From: Photorhabdus laumondii subsp. laumondii
GTDB lineage: Bacteria; Pseudomonadota; Gammaproteobacteria; Enterobacterales; Enterobacteriaceae
Direction: 5' to 3'
Assembly (NCBI RefSeq): GCF_003343245.1
Contig: NZ_CP024901.1
Coordinates: forward strand, 3,038,001-3,102,000
Length of the DNA: 64,000 bases
The position numbers and the translations under genes are program-made. Positions 1 through 9,697 of this stretch are shown here, in pieces; positions within the stretch are counted from its first letter, which is position 1, and the number at the start of each line of letters is the position of its first letter. The notes under the pieces were generated by a model. The model had not been told where the DNA came from and ran no database searches. It saw only the letters and a program-made list of their open reading frames with translations.

Positions 1-609
1 GCTATGTTCTTTAGTCACTAATAGCATTTCAAAACGATCAGTCCGATAACCCGCGCGACTAAGGTGTTTAACCAGTACAATATCCGGCCCTTTATCACAT
101 AGTGTCCGAGCAGCCATAACAGCCTGTTCTACATTAGTCACTTTCTGCATACTGAGTGTTTCAAGCTCCAGCAAATTTGGCGCAATGATATCACTTACAG
201 GAAGTGCATCTTTACACAAAAATTCAGCCACCCCAGGCACAACAATACAACCTTTTTCTGGGTGCCCCATAACGGGATCACAGAAATACCAAGCATCGGG
301 ATTCACCGCTTTTACCCGTTTTACTATGTCGATAATATGGCCCCCTTGCTCCGCTGAACCGATATATCCACTCAGTACTGCATGACAAGATTTGAGCTGT
401 TCAATTTCTTCAATGCCCTGAACGATTTCAGTAAGATGGTTAGCCGGCATAACACACCCTTTCCATTGAGCATATTGGGTGTGATTTGAAAACTGTACTG
501 TGTTCAACGGCCATACGTTTACCCCCATCCGACGCATAGGGAATTCCGCAGCGCTGTTACCAGCGTGACCAAAAACAACATGAGATTGAATTGAAAGAAT
601 ATTTTTCAC
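1..609 (-). CDS. pdxY: Pyridoxal kinase PdxY, 3' end cut by window edge
   Basis: Salvage kinase that phosphorylates pyridoxal to pyridoxal 5'-phosphate with ATP in the cytosol. The 203 visible codons match enterobacterial PdxY closely, including the [14 protein letters not shown] segment near the N terminus, [11 protein letters not shown] in the middle and [10 protein letters not shown] near the break. The family is about 287 residues, so roughly 84 residues, including the ATP-binding GVGD region, lie outside the window. The start is GTG at 609; the codon before it is ATT and no in-frame ATG is nearby. It precedes tyrS in the same orientation, as in E. coli, but two ERIC repeats separate them. 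pdxH, the other PLP salvage gene, is just upstream, so B6 metabolism is clustered here. Confidence 0.95.
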   Translation of the reverse strand, partial: MKNILSIQSHVVFGHAGNSAAEFPMRRMGVNVWPLNTVQFSNHTQYAQWKGCVMPANHLTEIVQGIEEIEQLKSCHAVLSGYIGSAEQGGHIIDIVKRVKAVNPDAWYFCDPVMGHPEKGCIVVPGVAEFLCKDALPVSDIIAPNLLELETLSMQKVTNVEQAVMAARTLCDKGPDIVLVKHLSRAGYRTDRFEMLLVTKEHS

Positions 610-668
610 AATGACGGCCTATATTTTTATTTTGGTTTCTATTTATAAGATTAAAGTCACAGTAAGAA

Positions 669-794
669 TATACCCGTCATCTTTCAAGTTGCCTCTTTGT
701 TGACTGCACTCACCCACCCCGGTCACATAGTTTTCTATGCTCCCGGGGATTCGCTCCCTTGCCGCCGCGATGCATCTTGAAATCAATAGGGTAT
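669..794. repeat. ERIC-type repeat, copy 1 (full length)
   Basis: A 126-bp imperfect palindrome with TATACCC/GGGTAT termini and the ERIC core (CCCCGGTCACATAG and CTCCCGGGGATTC). It sits downstream of tyrS and upstream of pdxY, in transcribed intergenic DNA. Confidence 0.9.
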
Positions 795-828
795 GTAAGA
801 AAATGGGCAACATTATTGTTGCCCCATC

Positions 829-909
829 ATACCCGTTATCCTTCAAGTTGCCTCTTTATTAGATCCACGCCCTTGCTGTCGCGATGCATCTTGAAATCTA
901 TAGGGTATA
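829..909. repeat. ERIC-type repeat, copy 2 (centre deleted)
   Basis: An 81-bp derivative that keeps both termini but lacks the central core palindrome. The ends join directly around the CTTTATTAGATCCACGCCC stretch. It lies about 35 bp from copy 1, just beyond the tyrS stop codon. Confidence 0.8.
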
Positions 910-922
910 TATGCAACCTTGG

Positions 923-2197
923 TTATTTCCAGCAGATCAAACAATCGTGTTTTTTACCACGACGCAGCAGGGTGTAACGATCAAACAGACGGTTACTGTC
1001 AGTAAACAGATATTCAGGTTCAGATTGTTTTTCACCATTAATTGCAACAGCGTTGGAACTGATCATCGTACGCGCCTGACCACGAGAAGGTACCAACCCG
1101 GCATTAACCAAAGCTTGTTGCAAATCTGCACCTTTTTCCAACTCAATTACCGGCATACCATCCTGTGCCAATTGAGCAAAATCCGCTTCGGTCAAATCAG
1201 CAGCAGCGCCAGAGAATAAACTTTCTGTAATCCGTTTAGCGGCTGCTAACCCCTCTTCACCATGCACCATACCAGTGACTTGTTCTGCCAACACGTACTG
1301 AGCACGAGGAGCTTTACCGCTATTTTTATCCTCTTCTTCCAAAGCATCAATATCTTCAAGATTCATAAAAGTAAAGAATTTCAGGAAGCGATAAACATCC
1401 GCATCCGCAGTGTTAATCCAGAATTGATAGAATTTGTATGGACTGGTTTTCTTCGGATCTAACCAAACAGCGCCACCTTCTGTCTTACCAAATTTAGTGC
1501 CATCAGATTTCGTGATCAGTGGAACGGTCATACCAAATACTTGTTTCTGGGTGATACGACGAGTTAAATCAATACCAGAAGTAATATTCCCCCACTGGTC
1601 AGAACCACCAATCTGTAACTCAACACCATGGACTTCATTCAGGCGAGCAAAGTCATAGGATTGCAGGAGATTGTAAGAAAATTCAGTGAAAGAGATACCC
1701 ACATCATCACGGTTCAAACGCTGTTTAACCGCCTCTTTATTAATCATTTGATTAACTGAGAAATGTTTGCCGATATCACGCAGGAAAGCCAGAACATCCA
1801 TGTTGCCAAACCAATCATAATTATTGGCTGTTTTAGCGCTATTTTCGCCACAATCAAAATCGAGGAAAGGTGAAACCTGTCTACGAATTTTCTCCACCCA
1901 CTCTTTAACGGTAGCTTCAGTATTCAATTTACGTTCAGTGGCTTTAAAACTTGGATCACCAATCAGCCCCGTAGCTCCACCAACTAACGCCACGGGTTTA
2001 TGCCCGGCTAGCTGGAATCGTTTTAAACACAGCAAGGGAACCAGATGCCCCAAATGCAAGCTGTCAGCGGTCGGATCGAAACCACAATAGAGGGAGACAG
2101 GGCCCTGCGCCAGTCTCTCCGCTAACGCATTCTCATCCGTCACCTGGGCAATGAGGCCCCGCTCTTGCAGTTGTTTTATCAGGTTATTGCTAGACAT
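923..2197 (-). CDS. tyrS: Tyrosyl-tRNA synthetase TyrS
   Basis: Class I aminoacyl-tRNA synthetase charging tRNA-Tyr. From the ATG at 2197 the product is 424 residues, the E. coli length. The HIGH-type signature is HLGH (residues 48-51) and the KMSKS-type loop is KFGKT (235-239). An S4-like RNA-binding domain occupies roughly residues 355-424. Upstream in-frame TTG and ATG codons exist at 2212 and 2209, but only the 2197 start has GGAG at proper spacing and matches family length. The gene lies in the conserved pdxH-tyrS-pdxY run, with about 120 bp to pdxH. Confidence 0.97.
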   Translation of the reverse strand: MSSNNLIKQLQERGLIAQVTDENALAERLAQGPVSLYCGFDPTADSLHLGHLVPLLCLKRFQLAGHKPVALVGGATGLIGDPSFKATERKLNTEATVKEWVEKIRRQVSPFLDFDCGENSAKTANNYDWFGNMDVLAFLRDIGKHFSVNQMINKEAVKQRLNRDDVGISFTEFSYNLLQSYDFARLNEVHGVELQIGGSDQWGNITSGIDLTRRITQKQVFGMTVPLITKSDGTKFGKTEGGAVWLDPKKTSPYKFYQFWINTADADVYRFLKFFTFMNLEDIDALEEEDKNSGKAPRAQYVLAEQVTGMVHGEEGLAAAKRITESLFSGAAADLTEADFAQLAQDGMPVIELEKGADLQQALVNAGLVPSRGQARTMISSNAVAINGEKQSEPEYLFTDSNRLFDRYTLLRRGKKHDCLICWK

Positions 2198-2317
2198 TAA
2201 TGACTCCATCAATTTGTGTATTTTGTCTGTTGTATAAGTCGCTACTTATAAAAGAGTGCGGCATAGGATAAAACGCCAATACTATAAGTGCTAGTATTAA
2301 AAATGATAATCCACGAT

Positions 2318-2971
2318 TTATGGTGCAAGCCTGTCAACATGCCAGCTATCGCCTTGCCGTTGATAAATAAAACGATCATGGAGCCGGTTTGCACCACCTT
2401 GCCAAAACTCAACAGAATCAAAGGTCACTTTGAATCCTCCCCAGAAGCTAGGTAAAGGCACTTCACCATTCAAGAATTTCTGTTTCAATTCAAGGAACTT
2501 CCCTTCTAAAACACCACGTGCGGAAATACGGGAAGATTGTTGTGATGCCCATGCAGCAATCTGGCTATCCCTAGGACGACTATGGAAATATTTCACCACT
2601 TCAACAGGAGAAAGACGTTCCGCTTTACCAAGAAAAGAGACTTGCCTTTCCAGAGGATACCAAGGGAAATGGAGGCTGATTTTGTTATTGTGCGCCAAAT
2701 GTTTTGCTTTCCGGCTGCCTAAATTTGTATAAAAAATCAGACTATTTGAATCAAAATGCTTCAATAACACAATACGTTGATACGGTTGACCATTCTCATC
2801 GACCGTCGCTATAGACATTGCCGTTGGATCACTCAACTTAGCGTTACATGCTTGATTGAGCCAACGCTCAAAAAGCTCGATGGGTTCTTCAGTCAAATCC
2901 TTACGTCTTAACCCACCACGAATATATTCACGGCGTAATTCTGCAACATCAAATTCGTTATGTTCTGACAT
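2318..2971 (-). CDS. pdxH: Pyridoxine/pyridoxamine 5'-phosphate oxidase PdxH
   Basis: FMN-dependent oxidase that converts pyridoxine or pyridoxamine 5'-phosphate to PLP, the last step of vitamin B6 synthesis and salvage. The product is 217 residues (E. coli 218). It has the N-terminal MRREY-type segment ([13 protein letters not shown]), the FMN-binding [10 protein letters not shown] and [12 protein letters not shown] stretches, and the C-terminal [10 protein letters not shown] and W-H-V-x-RLAP tail. It starts at ATG 2971 and ends at the RLAP terminus seen across the family. It lies 49 bp downstream of anmK in the same direction. Confidence 0.97.
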   Translation of the reverse strand: MSEHNEFDVAELRREYIRGGLRRKDLTEEPIELFERWLNQACNAKLSDPTAMSIATVDENGQPYQRIVLLKHFDSNSLIFYTNLGSRKAKHLAHNNKISLHFPWYPLERQVSFLGKAERLSPVEVVKYFHSRPRDSQIAAWASQQSSRISARGVLEGKFLELKQKFLNGEVPLPSFWGGFKVTFDSVEFWQGGANRLHDRFIYQRQGDSWHVDRLAP

Positions 2972-3020
2972 TAACGTAGCTCTGTTTATGACTCACTAAA
3001 TACCCGATAGCTTATCATTG

Positions 3021-4139
3021 TTATTGATTAATAACAGGATAAATCGCCCCTAAAATAGTTTCAGTACTCGCACCAGTAACAGAGGGTAAATTCCCTGGCG
3101 CACCTGACATTGTACGGAATGCTAACCAAGCAAATGCCAGTGCTTCCATATCATCACCGCTTAGGCCATATTTATCTGTCGGGCAAACCTCCGTCCCCGG
3201 TAATAAGGCAGAAAGTCGGCTCATTATCTGCGGGTTATGTGCGCCACCACCACAAACCAGCAGACGTTCACATCCACCACTCAACATAATTTGCTGTGAT
3301 ACAGACGCTGCTGTCAGCTCGGCCAGCGTTGCCTGAACATCGACAGGTGGTATGTCAGGAAAATTAACTAATTGCGCCTCCAACCAACTCATATTGAAAT
3401 ACTCGCGGCCTGTGCTTTTAGGAGCTGGTCGTGAAAAATAGTGATCAGAAAGCATTTGCCCAAGCAATTTGTTATTAACAACACCTTCTCGCGCCCATTG
3501 CGCATCTTTATCATAAGGTTTTTTCTGATGACGCCATACCCAACTATCCATCAGCATATTACCCGGACCTGTGTCATACCCTTTGACAGGTGATCCAGGT
3601 AATAGCGTCGTTATATTGGCAATACCACCGATATTGAGAATTATCCTTCGTTCTGTCAGATGGCCTAATACGGCGAAATGAAAAGCTGGAACTAATGGCG
3701 CGCCCTGCCCACCATATGCCATATCCCTCCGACGAAAATCACCAACCACAGTTATCCCAGTCAAAGCGGCAATACGGTTATTGTCGCCAAGTTGCATCGT
3801 GAAAGGCGTATGACTATTTGGCTCATGCCAAACGGTTTGCCCATGACATCCCACAGCAGTAATGTCACTCGCGGTTAACCCTGTTTTAATCAGTAAGCCT
3901 TGTACAGCTTCAGCGAATAAAGAACCAAGTTCATAATCCAACCGACCGATTGCCGATAATGTCGTTTGCTGCCCTTGACAGACTGCGAGAATTTTCTGTT
4001 TTAATTCGTATGGGAATGGATGCGAATAACTGGCTTGCTGAGCAACAACTTTATCATTGATTGCGGCAAGCACCACATCAACGCCATCCAGACTTGTACC
4101 CGACATTACACCAATATAACGACCTGACTTCATAACCAT
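3021..4139 (-). CDS. anmK: Anhydro-N-acetylmuramic acid kinase AnmK
   Basis: Cytosolic sugar kinase of cell-wall recycling. It cleaves the 1,6-anhydro bond of anhydroMurNAc and phosphorylates it to MurNAc-6-P. The actin/hexokinase-fold signatures are present: [11 protein letters not shown] near the N terminus, [37 protein letters not shown] and CGGGAHNP. There are two in-frame ATGs: 4139 (372 aa), which has AGGAAGG about 8 nt upstream, and 4133 (370 aa), which matches the E. coli MKSGR start. I report the former because of the ribosome-binding site. It is followed by pdxH and faces away from slyB. Confidence 0.95.
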   Translation of the reverse strand: MVMKSGRYIGVMSGTSLDGVDVVLAAINDKVVAQQASYSHPFPYELKQKILAVCQGQQTTLSAIGRLDYELGSLFAEAVQGLLIKTGLTASDITAVGCHGQTVWHEPNSHTPFTMQLGDNNRIAALTGITVVGDFRRRDMAYGGQGAPLVPAFHFAVLGHLTERRIILNIGGIANITTLLPGSPVKGYDTGPGNMLMDSWVWRHQKKPYDKDAQWAREGVVNNKLLGQMLSDHYFSRPAPKSTGREYFNMSWLEAQLVNFPDIPPVDVQATLAELTAASVSQQIMLSGGCERLLVCGGGAHNPQIMSRLSALLPGTEVCPTDKYGLSGDDMEALAFAWLAFRTMSGAPGNLPSVTGASTETILGAIYPVINQ

Positions 4140-4330
4140 TTAATTTGCCTTCCTGCTTAGAATCTGTCTCGATAAAATCAGAAACCATGCCAATAACTAT
4201 AAAGCGCAGTAGTTTTGGCTGTATATGACTAATAGACAAACGAAGGAATAAAACCTGATTTTTGGAAACAACTTCACAAAAAATGCTGAATTTTTCATTA
4301 ATAGCTATTTCTTTTAAAAATCTCTATTGA

Positions 4331-4372
4331 CGTTTAATATACGTTTAGCACTAGATTGCTAATGTACTGATA
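4331..4372 (+). promoter_or_regulatory. slyB promoter with PhoP box
   Basis: Two direct CGTTTA hexamers (4331-4336 and 4342-4347) are separated by exactly five bases, the known PhoP-box layout. A TAATGT -10 follows at 4360-4365, 12 nt after the box. slyB is a known PhoP/PhoQ target in enterics, so the position fits. Confidence 0.72.
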
Positions 4373-4480
4373 TTCTATTTGAATAAACTTTTTATTACTT
4401 ATTGCCAATGCCGGTTGTTAGCCTGATTGCCCAGTGAGCTATCAGATTTCCGCAGTCAGGCATCGAAATTAGGAGTTACT

Positions 4481-4951
4481 ATGTTTAAGCACTTTTTAGT
4501 TAGCGCGGTTGCCGTTGCTTCATTATCAGGCTGTGTCAACACCGATTCTCTTTCTGGTGATACCTACACTGCTGGACAAGCTAAGCAGGTCCAAACCGTC
4601 TCTTACGGCACAGTTGTTTCTGTTCGTCCTATCAATATTCAGGCGGGCAGCAATGAGAATGTATTAGGCGCGATTGGTGGTGCAGTTCTAGGAGGACTTG
4701 TTGGTAATACTATTGGTGGTGGCAGTGGCAACACATTAGCCACTGCCGCTGGTGCAATTGCCGGTGGTGTCGCGGGCCAAAATGTTCAGGGAGCTCTTAA
4801 CACAACTAAAGGTGTAGAACTCGAAATTCGTCGTGACAGTGGTGAAAGCATCATTGTTGTTCAAAAACAAGGCAAAACAGCCTTTCATAAAGGCCAACGT
4901 GTAAGAATCGCAGGCCAAGGTAGTAATATTACTGTTTCACCTCGACAATAA
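4481..4951 (+). CDS. slyB: Outer-membrane lipoprotein SlyB
   Basis: Glycine-zipper lipoprotein of the outer membrane, part of the PhoPQ stress regulon. The 156-residue product has a lipoprotein signal peptide ending in a lipobox (LSGC, Cys near residue 18), a glycine-rich 2TM/zipper segment (GAIGGAVLGGLVGNTIGGG ... AGAIAGGVAGQ) and a conserved C-terminal domain (VELEIRRDSGESIIVVQKQG). An upstream in-frame TTG (4427) is rejected: the ATG at 4481 follows AGGAG and yields the correct signal peptide. It is convergent with slyA, with a hairpin terminator between them. Confidence 0.96.
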   Translation: MFKHFLVSAVAVASLSGCVNTDSLSGDTYTAGQAKQVQTVSYGTVVSVRPINIQAGSNENVLGAIGGAVLGGLVGNTIGGGSGNTLATAAGAIAGGVAGQNVQGALNTTKGVELEIRRDSGESIIVVQKQGKTAFHKGQRVRIAGQGSNITVSPRQ

Positions 4952-4961
4952 GATATAGATA

Positions 4962-5001
4962 AGAAAACCGTGACTTCATTCTAGTAAGTCGCGGTCTTCT
5001 T
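4962..5001 (+). terminator. Terminator hairpin between slyB and slyA
   Basis: A stem pairs CCGTGACTT with AAGTCGCGG, with AGAA/TTCT extension and then CTTCTTTC. It can serve slyB and, being flanked by A-rich sequence on the other side, partly slyA. Confidence 0.65.
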
Positions 5002-5035
5002 TCATCCGGTTAGCATTTCATGGATATCGTAATTA

Positions 5036-5467
5036 CTATCTACTTTGTAATTGGATAATATTTTGCTCTAACTTCTGAACTAAAGTGGAAAGAAAAGCAA
5101 GTTCCTCGCGTGAAATACCTCCCAGAATCTCATTTCTTGTGGATTCAATAACACCATCTAACTCCCTAATAACCGATGCAGAATCTTCAGTTAGCTTGAT
5201 TCTCTTTGCACGACGATCATTGGCACAAGTATGCCGGGTGATAAGTTTTTTTTCCTCAAGCTGATCTAATGTCCTGACTAAAGATGGTTGCTCGATACCG
5301 ATAGCTTTCGCCAACTGTATCTGAGATTGCTCCTGAGGTAACCGGCTAATATTGTATAACGTTACCCAATGAGTCTGAGTTAATTCTAACGGCTTTAAAC
5401 GGTAGTCAATTAAAGCACGCCAAATACGAACTAACCGTGCCAGATCTGATCCCAATGTAGATTCCAA
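5036..5467 (-). CDS. slyA: MarR-family transcriptional regulator SlyA
   Basis: Winged-helix dimeric regulator that typically counter-silences H-NS-bound virulence and envelope genes. The 143-residue product is nearly identical to SlyA through [20 protein letters not shown], the [11 protein letters not shown] helix, the recognition helix region [17 protein letters not shown] and the wing [13 protein letters not shown]. The start is a TTG at 5467 preceded by a strong AAGGAGG at 5-6 nt; the E. coli/Salmonella gene is also known to use TTG. No nearby in-frame ATG would preserve the conserved N terminus. It is convergent with slyB. In Photorhabdus a role in host-associated or secondary-metabolite genes is plausible but is not shown here. 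Confidence 0.95.
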   Translation of the reverse strand: MESTLGSDLARLVRIWRALIDYRLKPLELTQTHWVTLYNISRLPQEQSQIQLAKAIGIEQPSLVRTLDQLEEKKLITRHTCANDRRAKRIKLTEDSASVIRELDGVIESTRNEILGGISREELAFLSTLVQKLEQNIIQLQSR

Positions 5468-6027
5468 TTGTCCCTCCTTAAATAACTAGCCTACTAAACA
5501 TAACAGCCAAATTTTTCTAAATCAGGCTAAAACTAGCCTTAAAAAAGTATATATAACTTCTGTATAATCACAGTAAATTCTTAGTAACTAACTAATTCAG
5601 GTAACTATAACCAAGAACAACTAAACTTAATTTAAACTCAGAACAAAACAATTAACATACAATATTTTTACCATAAAAACTATCAGAACTATGAATACAA
5701 GCAAGCAGAAACCAATAAATATCATTCAATACTTTATTCAAAGTACTATAAGAATAGCTGTCATCTAAATGCTAAGCTATCTATTTTTACATTAATGTTG
5801 TTTTTATTTTACATTTATCACGCAATCAAGCTTAAAATTCCATTTAAAACATAAGGTTATAAAGAAATTCAAATAAGCTCACTTAGCCTTTCCGTTAATC
5901 AAAAAATAAAAAAATAACAAACAAAATACTTAAAATTATAGTAGAACATTTATAATTTTGCCAAAAATATAACCCTATATAAGTAAATCATTGGATTGTT
6001 AATTCCAATAACCTCAAAAATCGATAA
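5468..6027. other. AT-rich gap upstream of slyA, no gene seen
   Basis: About 560 bp of very AT-rich DNA. E. coli carries ydhIJK, sodC, ydhF and others between slyA and ydhL, and all are absent here. I see no open frame with a ribosome-binding site, and no ERIC copy. It should contain the slyA promoter (candidate -10 elements near 5550-5575). Confidence 0.6.
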
Positions 6028-6267
6028 TTAAAACAGTGATGGCTGTTCAGGTGGTTCTTCATCTGTCTGATTTTCTGCTCTCAATACACGTAAATATCTT
6101 TGCCGGCACAGTCGCAATACTTCACGCTTTTGCCCATCTGACATTTTCATCCAATTAAATCTTTCTTCCCGGCTGCGATAACACCCCAGACAAAAGCCCC
6201 GCTCATTCGCCTGACAAATTCCTCGACAAGGGCTAGGAATAGCAAAAAATTCGAGTTGCTCAGCCAT
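6028..6267 (-). CDS. ydhL: DUF1289 small protein YdhL
   Basis: A 79-residue cytosolic protein of unknown function. The DUF1289 cysteine pattern CRGICQ...GFCLGCYRSREER suggests a small metal-binding module. It continues with the W-x-KMSD-x-QKREVLRLCRQR helix and ends in EQPSLF exactly like E. coli YdhL. The start is the ATG at 6267 (MAEQLEFF). The frame remains open to 6288, but that extension is not conserved. It lies upstream of and divergent from gloA, as in enterics once nemA is removed. Confidence 0.92.
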   Translation of the reverse strand: MAEQLEFFAIPSPCRGICQANERGFCLGCYRSREERFNWMKMSDGQKREVLRLCRQRYLRVLRAENQTDEEPPEQPSLF

Positions 6268-6439
6268 CACATCCCGTTTCCTATACAATCCACATACTAT
6301 ATTTAATTATAAACCTAGATAAGAATAAATTATAATTATGGACAAATTGAACTGTAACCGTAAGACACGTTATAGTTAGTGGTTTTTGTGCGATCTGCCG
6401 CACAAAAATATTGGTAAAACCATTAAATTAGAGGTAATT

Positions 6440-6853
6440 ATGCGTTTACTCCATACCATGATCCGTGTTGGTGATCTACAACGCTCCATTAATTTTTACA
6501 CTGAAGTGTTAGGCATGCGCCTGTTGCGCACCAGTGAAAACACCGAATATAAATACTCACTCGCCTTCGTTGGCTACGCTGATGAAAGCGAAGGAGCAGT
6601 AATCGAGTTGACCTATAATTGGGGAGTTGACCATTATGAAATGGGGAATGCCTTTGGTCACATCGCATTAGGTGTTGATGATGTCGCAGCCACTTGCGAA
6701 TCTATTCACAAAGCAGGTGGTAGCATTACCCGTGAAGCGGGTCCTGTAAAAGGCGGAACAACCATTATTGCTTTCGTTGAAGATCCAGATGGCTACAAAA
6801 TTGAACTTATTGAAAACAAAAATGCCAGCAACGCTCTGGGTAACTCAATCTGA
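6440..6853 (+). CDS. gloA: Lactoylglutathione lyase (glyoxalase I) GloA
   Basis: Isomerises the methylglyoxal-glutathione hemithioacetal to S-lactoylglutathione. The 137-residue protein has all four metal ligands of the Ni-type enzyme at E. coli positions: His5, Glu56, His74 and Glu122. The ATG at 6440 follows GAGG; an upstream in-frame extension from 6386 is not conserved. The stop codon overlaps the start of rnt (TGATG), so the two genes are translationally coupled. Confidence 0.97.
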   Translation: MRLLHTMIRVGDLQRSINFYTEVLGMRLLRTSENTEYKYSLAFVGYADESEGAVIELTYNWGVDHYEMGNAFGHIALGVDDVAATCESIHKAGGSITREAGPVKGGTTIIAFVEDPDGYKIELIENKNASNALGNSI

Positions 6854-7506
6854 TGTCTGACAAAAAAGCGCCAAACGTCCTTAGTGGACGTTTTAGAGGT
6901 TATTACCCTGTTGTTATTGATGTTGAAACTGGCGGTTTTAATGCCAAAACAGATGCATTACTTGAAATTGCCGCCGTTACACTGGAAATGGATGGTGAAG
7001 GTTGGCTTACGCCTGGCGAATCACTTCACTTCCATATTGAGCCATTTGAAGGAGCCAACCTTGAACCAGCAGCCCTGGAATTCACCGGCATTGATCCATT
7101 AAATCCGCTACGTGGAGCGGTGAGCGAATATGAAGCTCTGCACGCTATTTTTAAAATGGTTCGTAAAGGGATAAAAAATAATCATTGTAATCGGGCAATT
7201 ATCGTTGCTCACAATGCTAACTTCGATCACAGCTTTGTTATGGCTGCCACAGAACGCACCGGACTAAAACGAAATCCGTTTCATCCGTTTGCAACTTTTG
7301 ACACCGCTGCTTTAGGTGGTCTGGTATTAGGACAAACAATCTTAGCAAAAGCCTGCATCACAGCCGGTATCCCATTCGATAATAATCAGGCTCACAGCGC
7401 GTTATATGATACTGATCGTACCGCTGAATTATTCTGTGAAATGGTCAACCGTTGGAAACAACTTGGTGGCTGGCCATTAACAACAACAGCAGAAAAAACT
7501 GGATAA
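6853..7506 (+). CDS. rnt: Ribonuclease T
   Basis: DEDDh 3'-5' exonuclease that trims the CCA end of tRNAs and the 3' ends of 5S/23S rRNA and also acts on DNA. Catalytic residues Asp23, Glu25 (DVETGG), Asp125 (HNANFD), His181 and Asp186 (HSALYDTD) are all present at E. coli numbering. The length is 217 residues. Translation starts inside the gloA stop codon. A 12-bp GC-rich hairpin (7549-7578) follows before an ERIC copy. Confidence 0.97.
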   Translation: MSDKKAPNVLSGRFRGYYPVVIDVETGGFNAKTDALLEIAAVTLEMDGEGWLTPGESLHFHIEPFEGANLEPAALEFTGIDPLNPLRGAVSEYEALHAIFKMVRKGIKNNHCNRAIIVAHNANFDHSFVMAATERTGLKRNPFHPFATFDTAALGGLVLGQTILAKACITAGIPFDNNQAHSALYDTDRTAELFCEMVNRWKQLGGWPLTTTAEKTG

Positions 7507-7548
7507 ATAGCTGAACGGCTAGATTAATATAATCAAATCTAAACAATA

Positions 7549-7578
7549 ATCCCCCCATATATCAACATATGGGGGGAT
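7549..7578 (+). terminator. Hairpin downstream of rnt
   Basis: A perfect 12-bp stem (ATCCCCCCATAT/ATATGGGGGGAT) with a 6-nt loop, without a strong T-run. It is probably a terminator or 3'-end stabiliser for gloA-rnt. Confidence 0.55.
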
Positions 7579-7585
7579 AGCATAA

Positions 7586-7712
7586 TATACCCGTTATCCT
7601 TCAAGTTGCCTCTTTGTTGGCTGCGCTCGCTCACCCCGGTCACATAGTTTGCTATGCTCCCGGGGATTCACTCTCTTGCCGTCGCGATGCATCTTGAAAT
7701 CCATTGGGTATA
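7586..7712. repeat. ERIC-type repeat, copy 3
   Basis: Full-length 127-bp copy with TATACCC/GGGTATA ends, between convergent rnt and grxD. Confidence 0.9.
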
Positions 7713-7732
7713 ATCTGTAAGTAATTAAAAAA

Positions 7733-8083
7733 TTACTCTGTCGCGTTTTCGCCCTGAGAACGACATTTATCAGCAGTTTCTTTGATTAATGTTTGTAGCT
7801 CACCACGCTGATACATTTCAATGATAATATCGCATCCACCTATCAACTCACCTTCCACCCAAAGCTGAGGAAAAGTTGGCCAATTAGCATATTTTGGCAA
7901 CTCTGCACGAATATCTGGATTTTGCAAAATATCTACGTAAGCAAAACGTTCACCACACGCAGATAAAGCCTGAACCGCCTGCGCAGAAAAGCCACAATTT
8001 GGCAATTTAGGAGAACCTTTCATATACAATAAAATCGGGTTTTCTTTAATTTGGCGCTCAATCTTCTCAATAGTAGTCGTCAT
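7733..8083 (-). CDS. grxD: Monothiol glutaredoxin GrxD
   Basis: CGFS-type monothiol glutaredoxin that binds a [2Fe-2S] cluster with BolA partners and traffics Fe-S clusters. The 116-residue product has the active-site PKLPNCGFS (Cys30), the WPTFPQLW cis-Pro segment and GGCDI glutathione-binding motif. The ATG at 8083 (MTTTIEK) is preceded by AAGGAAA. The frame extends to 8212, but the extension is unlike any Grx. Its presence in the same window as the suf operon is coincidental to the conserved backbone. Confidence 0.96.
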   Translation of the reverse strand: MTTTIEKIERQIKENPILLYMKGSPKLPNCGFSAQAVQALSACGERFAYVDILQNPDIRAELPKYANWPTFPQLWVEGELIGGCDIIIEMYQRGELQTLIKETADKCRSQGENATE

Positions 8084-8314
8084 TTTTATTTCCTTTAAAC
8101 CAACAGCCCGTTGATAACCAACATCGTCACGATATTGCGGAGAATACCATTTTCTCTCACTAATATGTATCCTGATCTCTTCGTATCCTGACACAGATGA
8201 CATCATTTTCACGGTTATTTATCGTAGAGGTTGTTAAAAGCGGTGGCAGAAAGACAAAGAGCAGATAAAGAAACTATCTGCCCAATTTTTAAATCATCTA
8301 GCCCGTTCAAAACA

Positions 8315-8407
8315 TCAGGCAAAGATCAAGCAAAGAGCGGCAAAAATGGCAATCATCACCAACGTGCTGACAGCAGTAAATAAACCAAGCTTCAAATCGG
8401 TATTCAT
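8315..8407 (-). CDS. ynhF: Small membrane protein YnhF
   Basis: A 30-residue single-span membrane peptide. It starts MNTDLKLGLFT, has a hydrophobic helix through residues 8-29, and is preceded by a strong GAGGAGG ribosome-binding site 5-6 nt before the ATG. The beginning matches E. coli YnhF (MSTDLKFSL...), whose gene sits near purR. The family is described as a stress-induced inner-membrane peptide of unknown mechanism. It is too short for ordinary ORF cut-offs. Recognition rests on the N-terminal match, size, hydrophobicity and location. Confidence 0.8.
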   Translation of the reverse strand: MNTDLKLGLFTAVSTLVMIAIFAALCLIFA

Positions 8408-8605
8408 AGAGCCTCCTCAGAATAAAAAGTTTATAGTGACAAAAACCAATCTATTGAGATGGTTAATTGCCCTTACATAAGGAAAAGCATAAATAGCGAT
8501 TACCACCCATTTTATAACACTGATTATTGCTTTCACTTTTGAGCCAGATCAGACAAAATCCAGAATTTATCGCTAACTTATTGCTAGCCCCTTGATGTAA
8601 AGGGT

Positions 8606-8621
8606 TAGCAAGCGATTAACA
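8606..8621 (+). promoter_or_regulatory. Probable PurR operator upstream of purR
   Basis: The 16-mer TAGCAAGCGATTAACA carries the conserved GCAAnCGnTT core of the PUR box, 45 bp before purR. Autorepression of purR is known in E. coli. Confidence 0.5.
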
Positions 8622-8665
8622 AAGCGTTTTAAATTTAGACCAAAAGGTCAGGAGTCTTTCACCTC

Positions 8666-9691
8666 ATGGCAACGATCAAAGATGTGGCTAAGCACGCTGG
8701 CGTCTCAACCACTACTGTATCCCATGTTATTAATAAAACCCGCTTCGTCGCTGAAGATACTAAAGCTGCTGTTTGGGCTGCTATTAAGGCACTGAATTAT
8801 TCACCCAGTGCCGTTGCTCGCAGTCTGAAAGTTAACCACACAAAATCGATCGGATTACTGGCAACGTCCAGTGAAGCCCCCTATTTTGCTGAAATCATTG
8901 AGTCTGTTGAAAACAGTTGTTATAGCAAAGGCTATACGCTGATTTTATGTAACTCACACAATAACATTGATAAACAGAAAGCCTATCTCGCCATGCTGGC
9001 CCAAAAACGTGTGGATGGACTGCTAATTATGTGTTCAGAATACCCGGAACAGCTATTGGGAATGTTGGAAGATTATCGCAATATTCCAATGGTCGTCATG
9101 GATTGGGGACAGGCCAGAAGTGATTTCACCGATACGATTATTGATAATGCATTCCACGGCGGTTATCTGGCTGGTCGTTATCTTATCGAACGTGGTCATC
9201 GTGATATTGGTGCGATCCCCGGCCCTCTGGCACGAAATACCGGCGGTGGCCGTCATCAAGGATTCTTAAAGGCGTTAAAAGAAGCCAACATTCCGATCAA
9301 AGAAGAGTGGGTTATTCAGGGGGATTTTGAACCAGAATCGGGCTATAAAGCCATGCATCAAATCTTGAATCAAAAACAGCGCCCGACTGCGGTTTTCTGC
9401 GGCGGAGATGTTATGGCTATGGGGGCGATTTGTGCTGCTGATGAATTAGGACTGCGCGTCCCACAGGATATTTCTGTCATCGGTTATGACAATATACGCA
9501 ACGCTCGTTATTTCTCTCCGGCATTGACCACCATTCATCAGCCAAAAGAACGACTGGGGCAGATGGCGTTTTCCATGTTACTGGACAGAATAATCAATAA
9601 ACGTGAAGATGCACAAACTATTGAAGTACATCCACGCTTGGTTGAGCGACGTTCTGTCGTGGATGGTCCATTTGTCGACTATCGTCGTTAA
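8666..9691 (+). CDS. purR: Purine repressor PurR
   Basis: LacI-family repressor of purine and some pyrimidine nucleotide genes, with hypoxanthine or guanine as corepressor. The length is 341 residues, identical to E. coli. It has an N-terminal HTH ([19 protein letters not shown]), a hinge helix ([14 protein letters not shown]) and a periplasmic-binding-protein-like effector domain (GLLATSS ... MVVMDWG ... [21 protein letters not shown]). The ATG at 8666 follows CAGGAG. It is convergent with punR only 6 bp beyond its stop. Confidence 0.97.
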   Translation: MATIKDVAKHAGVSTTTVSHVINKTRFVAEDTKAAVWAAIKALNYSPSAVARSLKVNHTKSIGLLATSSEAPYFAEIIESVENSCYSKGYTLILCNSHNNIDKQKAYLAMLAQKRVDGLLIMCSEYPEQLLGMLEDYRNIPMVVMDWGQARSDFTDTIIDNAFHGGYLAGRYLIERGHRDIGAIPGPLARNTGGGRHQGFLKALKEANIPIKEEWVIQGDFEPESGYKAMHQILNQKQRPTAVFCGGDVMAMGAICAADELGLRVPQDISVIGYDNIRNARYFSPALTTIHQPKERLGQMAFSMLLDRIINKREDAQTIEVHPRLVERRSVVDGPFVDYRR

Positions 9692-9697
9692 TCCGTT

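Noticed and set aside
759..1219. Plus-strand frames of 72 and 111 codons opposite tyrS and through ERIC copies
   Set aside because: They run through repeat sequence and antisense to tyrS, with no ribosome-binding site or recognisable product.
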